A DNA stretch of 60,399 nucleotides, taken from positions 1-60,399 of the forward strand of contig JAAMPI010000140.1 of assembly GCA_013054445.1 (NCBI GenBank). Direction: 5' to 3'. The notes beneath the pieces are model-generated. The model did no database searches. It was not told where the DNA came from and saw only the letters and a list, made by a program, of their open reading frames with translations. Shown in pieces: positions 10,922-24,007 of the stretch (the stretch's first letter is position 1; every line of letters starts with the position of its first letter). Made by a program: the position numbers and the translations under genes. The stretch is from Cudoniella acicularis. Taxonomy: Eukaryota > Ascomycota > Leotiomycetes > Helotiales > Helotiaceae.

Positions 10922-13900
10922 TTGACATGTTATACAGAGAGAACCACTGGCAATATTGAATGTGGCGCCGGACTACTAGTTTGCGATGTTCAAGACCCAA
11001 CCCGCTTAGAGGCGCCGTGGCATGGCGTAAATGCAGCTTTCCCGCAATGCTATGACCCGAGTCTTTATGCTTGTACAGAAAATTTCCTCTGTCCCATCAA
11101 TGCACCCAAAATTCAGGGTGTTTATGCATGTGGCCCATATCAGACAACATTGCCCCCGTCGGAAACTGGAAATAGCTCTAGTATAGAGTGTACAGTGAGT
11201 GTTGAAATTTGTTGACTGACCGATACGTGCTAATAAGCTACAAATAGGAAACTTCCCCCGGAGCTCCGATTTCTACTTCGTTAATTTACTCCACTTCATT
11301 GGTTGACACGACCTCCACTTCACTGGTTTTCACAACCTCCAGTTCACTAGTTAACACTAACCCACCAACTTCGTCTACTTTGCCAAACGGGTCTTCAACC
11401 TTAATTTCTGGAAGCACAAATTCTGTTTCTGAGAGCACGGGCCTTCCTACAACGTCCACTGGGGGGAACGGGCCCCCGCCTACCTCTGGAGCGAGTGGGA
11501 CGTTAAGCTCTCCATTGTCAAGCTTCTCTGTCACTATAATTCCGCCAAGCACATTGACAGAACCTAATGGCTCTTTAACTACAATATCAGGGACCACAGA
11601 GACTCTCTCACCTACATCTCCAACTACTACAGGGCCATCATTAACAACGATACCTCCCACAACCTCAACTTTACCTAATGGCAGCTTGACAACNATTTCT
11701 GGTACNACTGAGCCTATATCGCCATCNTCTTCTGNATCTTTAACCACAATCCCTCCCNNAACNTCAACCTTGCCTAATGGNANCTTGACAACCATTTCTG
11801 GTACCACTGAATCTGTTCGACCTACTACTACCCAACCTGCTTCTACCTCATCAAGCGGATCGTTTATAATCATCCCTCCAAGGACTTCGACCGAGCCTAA
11901 TGGAGTTGTGACCACATTTCCCGGAATAACTGAGCCGGCAGAGCCTGTTTCAACAAGTGGATCGTTTATAATCATTCCTCCACAAACAATAACTGAGCCG
12001 GATGGAGTAAGTACAATCAGGCACAGCCCTATCCCAACCGTGACTTCTACTGACTCCACTGTTATTCAGGTCGTGACGACGTTTCCAGGCACTACTGTGC
12101 CAATTGGAAGTGTCATACTGCCGAGCGCACCCACTACATCGTCAACTTCAACCACTACCAGTATTCCGGTGGGAGGAATAGATCCACAGAATCCGGGCTG
12201 CCCAAGAGGAGTCTGCCCACCTGGTTGTCCTCTTGGTGTCTGTCCCCCAAACTGCCCCCTTGGGGTTTGCCTGCCAGGCTGTCCCGGAGGCGTCTGTCCA
12301 CCAGGCTGCCCACTTGGTATATGCGCTCCAGTCCCGTGTCCAGGTGGAGTCTGCCCTCCGCTATGTCCTGGAGGTATATGTTTACCGGGCTGTCCCGGCG
12401 GTGTCTGCCCTCCAGGGTGTCCACTTGGCGTATGCCCAGCGGGTTGCCCTGGAGGTATTTGTCCAGTCGACTGTCCTGGAGGCATCTGCGATCCAGAGCC
12501 GGATACAGACCCCGATGGACCAGAAGATGAATCGTGTGATCCTGACCTCAATCAGAGCGTCGGGGAGTGTTCTAATGGCAACTTTCCATACTGGGACATT
12601 AGCACTCAGACAATCCGTTGCGACCTCACGAATCAATTATTTGATTTACTTGGGACGGATGAACTCTCAGCCTGTCAGCAAGATGCTGATGATGATCCAA
12701 CGGACACTCAGACGGTTCTCGATATAGCAAAGACATGTTGCCCAATTTTCAGCACAAGCAGATTGTTTCGGAAAGAATTAGAAAAGCGCGCTAAGACTTG
12801 CCCGGCTCCAAACACGCCTCCATTCTATCCCAATAATCCTCCTCAAAATGGAGTGTGCCATACTACATATACCTGCGACGGTGACCGATTTCCAAACGTC
12901 TGCGCAAACGCTCGATCCGCTATAACTGAGCGTGGACGGACATCCATCTTAACATACGTTCATGGTAGCGACAAACATGACACTTCCCTTTGGTACGGTG
13001 GTAAGCAGGGTGTAGAGGGTACTGTAGGATACTCTTCGATTCAAGAAATCATGAATGGGGGTGAGCAAAGGGAAGGGTGGGGTCTTTTCGGATGCCAGAT
13101 TGAAGAGTATCCATTTGGAAGTGGAGATCCTACACGTAATTTGCCCAGGAATAATGTCATGAACACTCGAGCAGTGAACAGGTTGATCCCTCAAAAGGAG
13201 AATGGTGATGCCGGCAATGATCTCGCATCCTTCTACAGGCAAGCTGGCATCGCAGCAGGGGGAACAACTTCAGCCGCAGCACAAGGGCTCATCTATTGTG
13301 AGTCCTTCAAGATCGTGGATGTATGGCGTTCGACTGACCAAGTTCGTAGGCATGGAATTTTCAGGAACCTTTCCAGCTGGAACTGGCGATGACGCGTATC
13401 TGTTGGACAGTACAGATCATAATACCTGCGCACAGCCTTATGGTGAGCATAAGAGCCCCTTTTGGTAGCACTTCTCTAACCCTGAATATGCAGGTATTGC
13501 TTTTACCCTTGTAACTCAGGCAAAGAAGGTTGTGGCCACAGGTGGCGGCCAACAAAATTGGGACCCATGGTTTGATCGAGCTCCTAACCGCAAGCCACTA
13601 GTCAAGATATTCCAGAAAGGTCCAAACCCCGACCCGAGTACTGACCGATTTGCAAATCTGCCGCCTCAGTACTGCCTCAACCCTTCGCCGGGGCTCAAGG
13701 TGTTTGATACATCCGACCAGCTATTCAAGAATACGGTTGATGATATCGAGTTTGGTGTACCAAATGGCCGAGATGATCCCGGCACCAATGGGGCCAACTT
13801 AAAGTGTATAGACCCTCCGACTGCCTTAAAGGTTCCATTTCGAAGATCGGTGACCATCGCTACAAATGACAGCCTGTCGCTGGAGGACAACACCCAAATT

Positions 13901-15295
13901 GAACTAGCAACCGGGGATCATAAACAATTCAACGCCCGAGTTGCCCCAAAGCCAGCCAGGCTCCGTAAGAAAAGGCAGCTCCCAGCTGGAGGGAGCTTCC
14001 TGGATGCTGCTGTGTACCGATATCTCGCTTGTCCTAACGATGACTTTGACCCATGTGCAAGCAGCCTGTGCATCGACGATGGCTTTCCGGCCTACGGCCC
14101 GAATGATGGATTCAGTATTTCCTCTTCGACCTCCGCGTCTTCAACGTCGAAACCTTCGACCTCTAGGGCAACCTCGATTACGACTACTCCAACGATATTC
14201 ACCACCACAACCCGTCCAACCACATCATCCACTCCAGTGCCCGACGTTTTCATAACATTCACGGCACCTGAAGCTACACCTACCTGCCAACAGCCGGGCT
14301 TGCAGCAATTCCTGACCTCGCAGGGGGTTACGTTACCCTCCAGGGCTCCATTTTTGAACATAGAGCTTCCCATCGCCGACCAAGCTGGCTTTTGGGAAGT
14401 GGAGCTAGGTGGGCCGAGTAATCCCACGGTACGTCACAAAAACACACCTTATGACATAAGTTCAATGACTGACTACCTGGTTCGTCTTAGGATGACATCG
14501 CCGCTTGGCAAGTAAACCAAGATGGAGGGCCAGCCCTCAATTCTGGTAGTGGCGGGGATTCCTCCTTCAACTGGACGAACTCGCAAGCACCAACTGGAAC
14601 CGATCTAGAGCTTGAGATGGCTCCTAACTTAGGCATCGTCATTTTTGAAGTAACAGTTACAGGTCGAGTAGACTGTATTCCACCTACACCTACCTCATCA
14701 TCCTCAATTCCTCCACCAACCACAACAGCCCCCCCGCAGCCCACGGGCGGATTCTGGATCGTCGACCAAACAGATAGTTTCGCAGGCCTAGACGAGAACT
14801 ACATCGTTCCGGATTCCGCTGATACCTGCACGAAGATCGCTAATCCGAATATTGCATTCCCCTATCAAGTGACGGTCGAGGATGGACAAGGGAATATCCA
14901 GGATCCCCCGAAGAATTTTGTGTTGACGGCCGATAAATTCACCCTGTCCCAAGAATTTGTTAATATGTGTAATATCAAGGGGTTAATTATCACGATGACA
15001 AGGGATGGGACGGATACCAGTCGTTTGAGTAAGTTCCCCCCTTTCTGCTTTTCCCATTCTCCTCATTCTCTCCTTTGTCCGTTTTTGATTACGGGATTTT
15101 GGGACAATGCTAATAAATTTTACAGATTTCCAAGACAATCAAAACCCGTCCAACACAGGGTTTTGTGTTGACGTCTCGTCTTCAGCAACGTCATCTTGCG
15201 AGCCGTTTTCCGGTATATCAGATACACAGACGTCGCATAATTTGCTCCATTGTCAAGCAACTGGAAACTCGAATTATTGTAATAATTGGCCGTAG
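10922..15295 (+). CDS. Large modular secreted-type protein with NucA/NucB-like nuclease domain, about 1350 aa
   Basis: Six exons join in phase: 10922-11194, 11248-13297, 13350-13442, 13494-14428, 14491-15028 and 15126-15295. The true start is unresolved: 10922 is a TTG and no ATG opens this frame. Order of parts: an N-terminal Cys-rich domain of about 90 residues; a Ser/Thr/Pro region (about 92-400) of imperfect 25-residue repeats; eleven CPxGxC units (about 409-506); a Cys-containing region with GCQIEEYPFGSGDP near residue 710 and LIPQKENGDAGNDLASFY shortly after; a second Ser/Thr linker; and two beta-type C-terminal modules separated by a Pro/Thr hinge. The E/D-E-YPF and IP-x-x-EN-x-x-G-x-x-L-x-x-F pairs match the DNase NucA/NucB family core. 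Cell-wall or extracellular location is inferred from composition; a signal peptide was not found. Ambiguous bases fall in the repeats. Confidence 0.75.
11290..12150 (+). repeat. Coding Ser/Thr/Pro repeats of about 25 residues with ambiguous bases
   Basis: Within the large gene, units resembling IPPxTSTLPNGSLTTISG recur with substitutions, giving mucin-like composition. The run contains the ambiguous bases of this gene (from 11694 to about 11784), as expected where near-identical units are collapsed or variable in an assembly. The antisense strand is also open here because of the codon bias of the repeat. Confidence 0.75.
12199..12492 (+). repeat. Eleven-unit coding array CPxGxC-PP-G
   Basis: Eleven consecutive units start with Cys-Pro, then Gly or Leu, Gly, Val or Ile and Cys, followed by a two- to four-residue spacer such as PPG, LPG or APVP. 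Each unit has two cysteines, so 22 cysteines in about 98 residues. Codons differ between units although the protein pattern is kept, which suggests selection on the protein and not recent slippage. Confidence 0.85.
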
Positions 15296-15645
15296 ACTTT
15301 GGCTCTGAATACGAGTATTGGGCCTTTTTATATTCATTATTTAGATCATCTAAATAGGTTAATATATTATTTATTGCTTATTACCCTCAGAAACTACGTG
15401 CTCTCTCAACAAGCTATTTATACAATTCTTGCAAAATATATTTCCTACTCAGTCATCACTATATAATCTCCCCTTAGACATTAAATTTTATAAGGATATT
15501 AGTTAAGTTTATAATAATATTCAATAACTTTGTCTTCTGGGGGTCGTAGGGGCCATCTTTAATTATCCTCATTTTCACATATGTGAATAATGTTCTAGAA
15601 TCTTCTTAGGCCGCTGATCATGTCAGCCAAAATACCGAAGATTAA
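15296..15645. other. AT-rich intergenic stretch
   Basis: Presumed 3' flank of the large gene. AT-rich, without frames or recognisable repeats. Confidence 0.4.
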
Positions 15646-16540
15646 TTGAGTACGAAACATACTGTAGAACTCGTGATGCGAGATAAAATACCCCCATCCA
15701 TTATGTACTTAAGGGACGCTGACATCAGCATATTAGACTCTTTGACAGTTTCAGATCACTATCTCAGTCTCTTTGACAATATTTTCCAGGTCATTAATCC
15801 ACTTGTTAGTGCGGACGATCTTACAGAATCTCTGTTTAGGTGCTGGCAGCTTCAAAGATCCTGCAGGCTCACCTTCTACTTGTTAGTGCGGACTGTGATA
15901 AAATTCAGACTTTTGAGAGGCCGGAGACCGCAAAGCCGGTACCGTATTTTCGGCCGCCAGTGCTACCAATCGAAAGCGAAAGCCGTCTACCTAAAAATGT
16001 TATCATGCAAGTTAGTGGACTGGTGTATCTTAGTCCGAGTAACCTCATGTAAGAAGGGTAAGTGATAGGGGCAGGTCCTTTGCCTACTGAATCACCCCTG
16101 ATCCAACCCCTCGGCAACTGTCTAAGAACAGTATCCTGGTTCGATTTGATCATCTGCATATACGACGTCGAAGATACAGGATGCCATCTGATCCTTCCAG
16201 CCTCTTAATAAGCCTATGAGAGCTTTTGGACATAGAAAATATTCACAGGTCGGTCACGGGGAGCAGCGCCGTTCACATATATGACGTCTTGATGCAATAT
16301 CAAGCAAATTCATTCAGTACCCTGAACACATTCTTGAGACAGCAGTCGCTGTCAACCCTCCTTTCTGTCCCTTCTTCAACACCTAGGATATCGTTTTCCC
16401 GCCTTAAAGAATAGGATTTTGATGAGTACGACGACTATATGGAGGACGATTACTATGACGAAATGATGAGAATGAGAGATAGAAGAGGAATTGGTGGAAC
16501 ATTAAAGAAGAAGGGATCCTTATTAGAAGAACGATTCTGA
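15646..16540 (+). pseudogene. Unrecognised coding traces, probably a decayed multi-exon gene
   Basis: Several frames with protein-like composition follow each other. One at about 15646-15789 includes ADISILDSLTVSDHYLSLFD. After a possible intron (donor at 15790, acceptor ending 15839), 15840-16050 reads VLAASKILQAHLLLVSADC and later PVPYFRPPVLPIESESRLPK. A last frame from 16226 reads to 16540 but is broken by TAG at 16412; after that stop comes a strongly acidic then basic tail (DEYDDYMEDDYYDEMM, then GGTLKKKGSLLEERF). I cannot name the family and could not join all parts in one phase, so either a gene with introns I missed or a pseudogene. Confidence 0.35.
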
Positions 16541-17103
16541 TTACGACTGAATATATTCTGCGCTTTTTATCTTTAGCAGCAATGAAATATAAAATGATGA
16601 ATACATCTCCACGATCAAATAATCACGCGATAGATGCAGTGAGATACGTTTTCTATTTAATACAAAGAAATTGCCAAAACATATCTAACTCTTTGCACCG
16701 AATTGTGCAAAATCGACCCATAACACCCAATCGCCCCTGTCCGATAATGCGAGCGAAATAGCGGCTCGACATGCAAAGGAATGCACAAAAGGAAATAAAA
16801 GGAGAACAAGAATCATCTAGATTACCTCTGCAATGCGCGAACGCCTCCCTAGAATTAACCGCCCAGACCTATACGGTAATATGTTCCTAAAGTGCAAGCA
16901 CCTCTTATCTCGAGTCAACATACCGCGGCTCCCGAAGTGTGATACCGTGGATTCTCGTCACGTGATTCTTGGAAAGGCTCACGTCGTTGAGAACCAGGCC
17001 CTCAGATCTACAGACAGGATGGTGACAAATGGCCCTCTCATTTGCGGCTTGATATTTCAAGTGAACGTTTTCCACGTGGTCCTGCACATTTTCATTCTGA
17101 TGT

Positions 17104-17253
17104 GCTGCCATTCCGACGGAAATGTGCGCCGCGCTCACCCGCTCCGCGCCAGCGTAGGGCAGCACTGCTCACCCAGCTTACCCACCTCAGGTGAGTGGTG
17201 GGTGCTGGTGCGGAGCGGGTGAGCGCGGCGCACATTTCCGTCGGAATGGCAGC
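17104..17253. repeat. Large inverted repeat: 50-bp arms, 50-bp loop
   Basis: The left arm 17104-17153 (starting GCTGCCATTCCGACGGAAAT) and the right arm 17204-17253 are reverse complements with a single mismatch in 50 bp. The arms are GC-rich, unlike the surroundings. The loop has weaker internal complementarity. The unit could be a folded MITE, a replication-slippage product, or the template of a hairpin RNA. No target-site duplication is obvious. Confidence 0.85.
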
Positions 17254-17375
17254 GTTTTCCATTTGTCAGTTGAAAATCACGTGTTATTACACGGCTCTCT
17301 GCCCTTTTTACTTCTATTGTTACCTGGACGACTACTGTAGCCTACTAGGCTGTAGCAGGCACGTACTGAAGGATC

Positions 17376-17397
17376 ACTGTAGCCTATAGGCTACAGT
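17376..17397. repeat. Perfect 22-bp palindrome
   Basis: The 22 bases are identical to their reverse complement (ACTGTAGCCTA then its complement). A related imperfect palindrome using the same CTGTAGCCTA half-site lies about 40 bp upstream. Could be a dimeric-protein binding site or mobile-element debris. Confidence 0.7.
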
Positions 17398-18153
17398 AGA
17401 TGCCTTTAGACTGTACAGGGGCTATATTCTCTATAAATACAGGATTAGGGACATCCTCTTATTCAGACAGACGAAAATATAAGACGGCAATTGATTCACG
17501 CTACTAGCAATGATATTAATATCGTGCTAACCGACACCATTGTTCCGGGGGTGCTGCTGAGGGCTAGAAAGGCCAAGGGTGAGGCAGAAACATTATGATG
17601 AGGGTTGGGATCCTGTGTTTCCGCTGGTGACTGTTGTCAGATGAAGAGAGCAGTTATCAAGGTCATGTGATTTGCAAAGATCTGAATTGAAGTCTGAAGA
17701 GGTCGGTCCAGCGACCAATCTGGCTGTATATATAGACATGAGAATACGCTTATTGCCACTTCGCCCCCTGAATTGCTGAATAGTCCTGTACAGCTGAATT
17801 GCCACCACATACGTGACTTTCAACCGACAACTGTGGTGGTGGGGCAGAAGGCTGGGTAATCATGTCACTTGATTCACATGAATGAAGGGGTACCTCATAT
17901 ACCCAGCTAAAATGCTAATTCCCATGATTTATGTTTCTCTTTTTCATATATTTTGGAAAGTACGTCGTATGGATTTTGAAGTGTCTCCCTACCCCTCTTT
18001 TCGGCCCCTTTCTATCTTTGTCGCCTCAGGCCACAACTTGTCAGACGAAGGGCGCGCCTTGGGATATAAATTCTCACTCCTATCCGAAATCTTCAAACAG
18101 CAGCCACATTCACCACAGTTGTAGAAGTCCATGAGAAGCACCTCAAAGTCAAC

Positions 18154-19979
<1,826 letters not shown>

Positions 19980-19981
19980 TA

Positions 19982-20232
19982 GCCAATAGTATAAGGAAAT
20001 GATCCTGATTGAAACTTTGCGTGTCGTGAATCATATAATAGAGACTTCGCCGCTCATCACTAACCCGATGTGGGAGATGATTTTTGGACAGAGCGTCTAT
20101 CAGCTAGCCGTCACGCTAATACTCCATTTCGGAGGGGCGACGATACTGAATTATCATACAGATCTGGAACTGGCGCAGCTGCAGACGGTGATGTTTAATT
20201 TATGTGTAGATGAATATTTTCAATATGTATAA
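19982..20232 (+). pseudogene. Fragment of a P2B-type (PMC1/PMCA-like) calcium ATPase
   Basis: A frame of about 80 codons matches part of the C-terminal membrane region of vacuolar/plasma-membrane Ca2+ ATPases: SPLITNPMWEMIFGQSVYQL followed by AVTLILHFGGATILNY and LAQLQTVMFNLCV. In the complete enzyme this part follows the cytosolic ATP-binding domain, of which nothing is seen here; upstream is the intact MetAP2 stop, only 57 bp away. The downstream part of the ATPase is not recognisable either. I read it as a stranded gene fragment left by a rearrangement or gene loss. Confidence 0.7.
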
Positions 20233-20845
20233 GTATGTCTATTCTATCCCTCTGCCAAGCAAGATAAGATGGCAAATGGCTTCATTCTTTGACATGCATG
20301 TTACGGGATATTAGTCAATCATAGTTTCTGCTTGCTGAGGTGTGCTGCGTGTTCACCCTGTCCCTGCATAGAGTAATTGGCGCAATTGGTTATCCTATTC
20401 AACCTCTTTCTTATCTCAGTCGCAAGCCATCTGGCGTCAAGGGTTGTGTTTATCCTCATATTCCAAGACGCTGTCATCATTGCGGAATATTGGTAGCGCG
20501 GAAAGAAAACGCGATATCACCCTTTTGTTTAAAAGGCTTACCAAAACAGCGTTTTCGGCCAACTTCGTCCGCGTCAGCACTATCCAAAGAAACATCACCT
20601 AATCTCGATACACTCAAGCCAGCCTCACCTAGACCGCCTTCTACTGAGCCGGTTCGGTGCGGTCCTAAAGCATACATTGTTCGAGATTCACTCTTTATAG
20701 TAAACACCTGCATTTAAGTGTATCTTGTGAGTGATTTTAGCCATCTAAAGCTTCAACCCTTATCCTATTAGACAAAGCAATCCAGAGGCTGATCTTGCAC
20801 AATCACGTATTTAAACTGGCATCATTTCTCGTAATATCAATCTCA
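20233..20845. other. Intergenic stretch, no supported gene
   Basis: Contains one open frame (about 20340-20717) with no family features, possibly further decayed ATPase DNA. A pair of hydrophobic codon runs around 20400-20480 would fit that but is not convincing. Confidence 0.35.
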
Positions 20846-21031
20846 ATGGAGTCTATCGACTCCAGCAGACCTGTTGTAATAACATGATCCCAGCCTTTCG
20901 ACGGCGATACTAGTTCAGCCAACGAGGGCGATAAATAGACCGAGAAGAATTATGAGAATAGCGGCGGCTACGAGTTTGCTGGAGCAGAGGAGGATATTGA
21001 TGATGTCGTCGATGATTTCGAGGCCGTTTAG
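20846..21031 (+). pseudogene. Small acidic-tail pseudogene with two in-frame stops
   Basis: From ATG 20846 a 62-codon frame ends at TAG 21029-21031. It begins MESIDSSRPVVIT, then TGA, then SQPFDGDTSSANEGDK, then TAG, then TEKNYENSGGYEFAGAEE and an acidic end. Both internal stops can arise from CGA or CAG by one C-to-T change. The even protein-like composition on both sides of the stops suggests decay of a real, unrecognised gene, but chance is possible at this length. Confidence 0.35.
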
Positions 21032-21226
21032 CGTGTGAAAGCGGTTTATGTGTAGATGAATGAATGAAATAGAATAGAAGACAGAAGAAATATATGTGCG
21101 AAATCGGATTCTGGAATGTAGGCCGCTAGTGTGCGGAGCTATTGCGGCAAAGCCCTTTATGTACCATGATTGGAAGGATTAGGAGGCCCACGTGATGCGA
21201 CCCCTTATGTCCCTCTCCTGACCTAT

Positions 21227-23834
21227 CTAGGTCTCTGCTAATACCTTCCCAGCCTTATTCACGATTCTTCTCCCCTTCACCTCTCCACTAGCCTTCACCC
21301 AACTCACCATCCCCTCCCTATCCCACCCAAAATCCACGCTCCCACCGCCTCTCAACCTCAAACCCCTCGCATTTCCATCTCCCCAACTTCCAGGTATCGC
21401 CGGCCCTAAGACCACCTCGCTCATCCCCGGCAAATCTACAACAAGCATAGCCAGCATTGCGCCCACAAGCCCGAAATTCGCATCAATTTGAAAAGGCTTC
21501 TGCTTCCCACTATACATGCTCAACCCATTCGGCGCCCAATTCTCACTGATAGCAAACCTCACCTCATAATGTGCATGCTCTGTATCATTTAGAAGCGCCC
21601 AGCAAGCGGACCGCCAGACTTTCTCCCAGCCAGAGTCAGCGTCGGAACCGTTGCCGGGTCCTCGATTGAGGAGAGAGTTGCGGACGGCGGATTGGATGGT
21701 GCTGTTGGTGTAGCCGGAGAGGAGGGAGGAGACGGAGTGTCCCGGATACCAGCCAACAAGGTGGGAGAGGTGGCGGTGCGTGTCTTTAGAGAAATCGTAA
21801 CCGTAACGGTCAGGGAGTTTCCATTCTTTGAGGGTGCCGAAGGTGGAGATGTGGAGGCCTTTGTCGAGGCGTGAGAGGGCAGCGGTGAGGGAGGAAGCGA
21901 GCTCCAGATCTAAGGTATCGGGAGAGGGAAGTAATGGGATGAGGGAAAGCGTGTTCTTGAACATTTGGTGCAGGAGCTGTTGGAAGTGTGTGCAGGCGAA
22001 TGTGGTGGGGCCGTGTTCGGGGGAGTTGCAGGGATTCACAACGAGTGTGCCATCATTGAGGAATTTGTCATCTTGGAGTTGGGAAAGCCAGAACTGAACG
22101 TGCCCCTTCAGAATTGGGTAAGCTTGCTCGGCGAGCCAGGTCATATTTTGGGAGTAGGAAAAGTGGTCATAGAGATGTTGCATCATCCATGCTGCAGAGG
22201 CCGGGTAGTTCGCCCATTGTGCCGTGCCCTTCATGGCCGTATCTGTGGACAGTAAGCATTACTTGATATGGCACAGGGAAGGGACCGAAACTTACGACCA
22301 AAGATGTTCATCTCGCTGTGGGTCACCCAACCCGGCGCTCCATATAGTAGCTTCGCTGTCTCAGTACCTCGCGGCATCCAAGTATATTGCATATAATTCC
22401 AGAGAGCTACCTGTAGTTCACCCAGTCCGGTCTGGTCAACACCCCAATGATTCATCTGCAGATTGATATTAGCATGATAATCGGCGTTCCAAGCAGCAGT
22501 GGGGGTTTCGCTCCACCTGCCTGCCAAGTTGGGCGGCAGGCTGTTATCTCGTGACGAAGAGATGAAGAGGTGCCGGCCGTATTCAAACATGAGTGATTCG
22601 AGATACGGGTTTCCAGTCCCATTGGCACTATAACCACGGATGATGGCTGATGTTTCGATACCTGCAGAGGCTGCAATATCTGGGAGATCTAGCTCGAATT
22701 GTCCTGCTAGGTTTTGGTAATCCGAAATATGGGCTTGTCTCAGATCATTCTCAGACTTCTTAGATGCTGCAGTCGTAACTGATTCGACATACAGCCCGGG
22801 GTCTGCGCCTTTAAACGAATAGCTGGATGCTGCGTTGCCCGCTTTCCAGTCATAATCGGTGCCGGCTCCGATGACCAGGGTGAGCTTTCGGGTACGAGAA
22901 TCGACTTGGACAACGAGCTTTCCTGTCGTCTTGTTGCTGCAACGAGACGTTCCGCTATGAGCTATAAGCCGAGCGATGCCATCGTATTTCATACCCATTG
23001 GTGGGCCTAATTGAGTGGCTCCAGTCAAACGAACAAACTGGTCAGCACAAGTGGCATGAAACAATGAGCGGTCCGTAAGCTGATTATTGAAATCGATTGT
23101 GATCTCTGGTAGTGGGCCATTTGATGAGATATCGTAAACACAGACCTGGTCTGGGTAGGTGCAATATATGCTTGAGGTATAGATATTTTCATCGTTCGCT
23201 GTATAGACGGTGGTATGGATTCCGGAACTTAGATCCAGCGACCTGTTATACTTGGTGCTTGATGTGACCCCGTTGATGGCTACTGAGATGTTGGCAAATA
23301 CTTGGTAAGATCCGTAGTTATCGGCAGCGCCAAGGAGCCTTGAGACATCTAGATTTTTTAAATTAGCCAAATCTCGGACGCTGTGAGACGGTGAGGATGT
23401 AAGAGTTGGGGTGCGCACTTCCTGATCCATTCTGAAAGATCCAGTCTCTGATTCCAGGCAGGTACTTGGATTTGTCGAGATTGGGATTCCCTCCGGTATA
23501 TGACTTGATTGAGGTTAGCCAGCAGGTAAGGCGCCGAGTCCCAGGATTGAAGCTCACAGAACTTTGGAAAGGGCCTCCAGACCATAGAGAATCAATATTC
23601 AAGACAACACTCTCGGCCCCAGGAGGGCCGGAAGGCATAGCTGACTGGTTTTAATATGAAGCAATTAACGATTCAAATACTGAACGTACCCCCTAATCGA
23701 CCATTTCCGATAGGATATGTTTGTCGGATAACGTCTGCCCATGAAGCTGGGGTACTTGACCACAATGATTTCCCCTTGACACTTGATGTCATGAAGGAGA
23801 GGTAAGTAACGTATAAAATGTTACGGAACCTCAT
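21227..23834 (-). CDS. GH95 alpha-1,2-L-fucosidase-type glycoside hydrolase, secreted, 793 aa
   Basis: GH95 enzymes cleave terminal alpha-L-fucose (some take alpha-L-galactose) from glycans such as xyloglucan. Five exons leftward: 23834-23690, 23640-23558, 23503-23419, 23348-22296 and 22242-21227, all in phase, 793 codons plus stop, the usual family length. A signal peptide opens the protein ([21 protein letters not shown]). Next come [13 protein letters not shown] residues ([11 protein letters not shown]), [12 protein letters not shown] and QNGSG. The catalytic (alpha/alpha)6 region holds [16 protein letters not shown] (the two Asn that help catalysis, about residue 390), NSPEHGP (candidate acid Glu, about 526) and QIDANFG (Asp, about 706). 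All key residues are present. The start chosen is the ATG that gives a clean signal peptide; an upstream in-frame ATG at 23906 does not. Confidence 0.92.
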
Positions 23835-24007
23835 GGCTGCAGCAAAACTTCCAGAGAGAATAGCTTCAAGGTTGGGATATGTTCCGAGAACAACGCCATG
23901 TCCCATTCACAAGGGCAGGATCATTATATATCTGGGGAAATGCTTTGCAAGGTATAGCGGGTACCATGTTACAAGCACTTGCTGTTTAATCAGTAGATCT
24001 GTCAACA

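Larger units (their letters stand above)
16541..18153. other. Intergenic region with hairpin and palindrome elements
   Basis: No supported gene. It contains the large inverted repeat at 17104-17253, a perfect 22-bp palindrome at 17376-17397 with an imperfect one near 17333-17358, and several CACGTG-type motifs (about 16958, 17074 and 17276). The last part, around 18020-18153, should be the MetAP2 promoter and 5' UTR. Confidence 0.5.

Noticed and set aside
12199..12492. CRISPR-like regular spacing
   Set aside because: It is a coding array in a eukaryotic gene; units are contiguous without unique spacers.
11286..12551. Long open frames on the minus strand opposite the Ser/Thr and Cys repeats
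   Set aside because: They are repeat-periodic mirror frames caused by the codon bias of the sense repeats, and the sense gene has in-phase introns and domain support.
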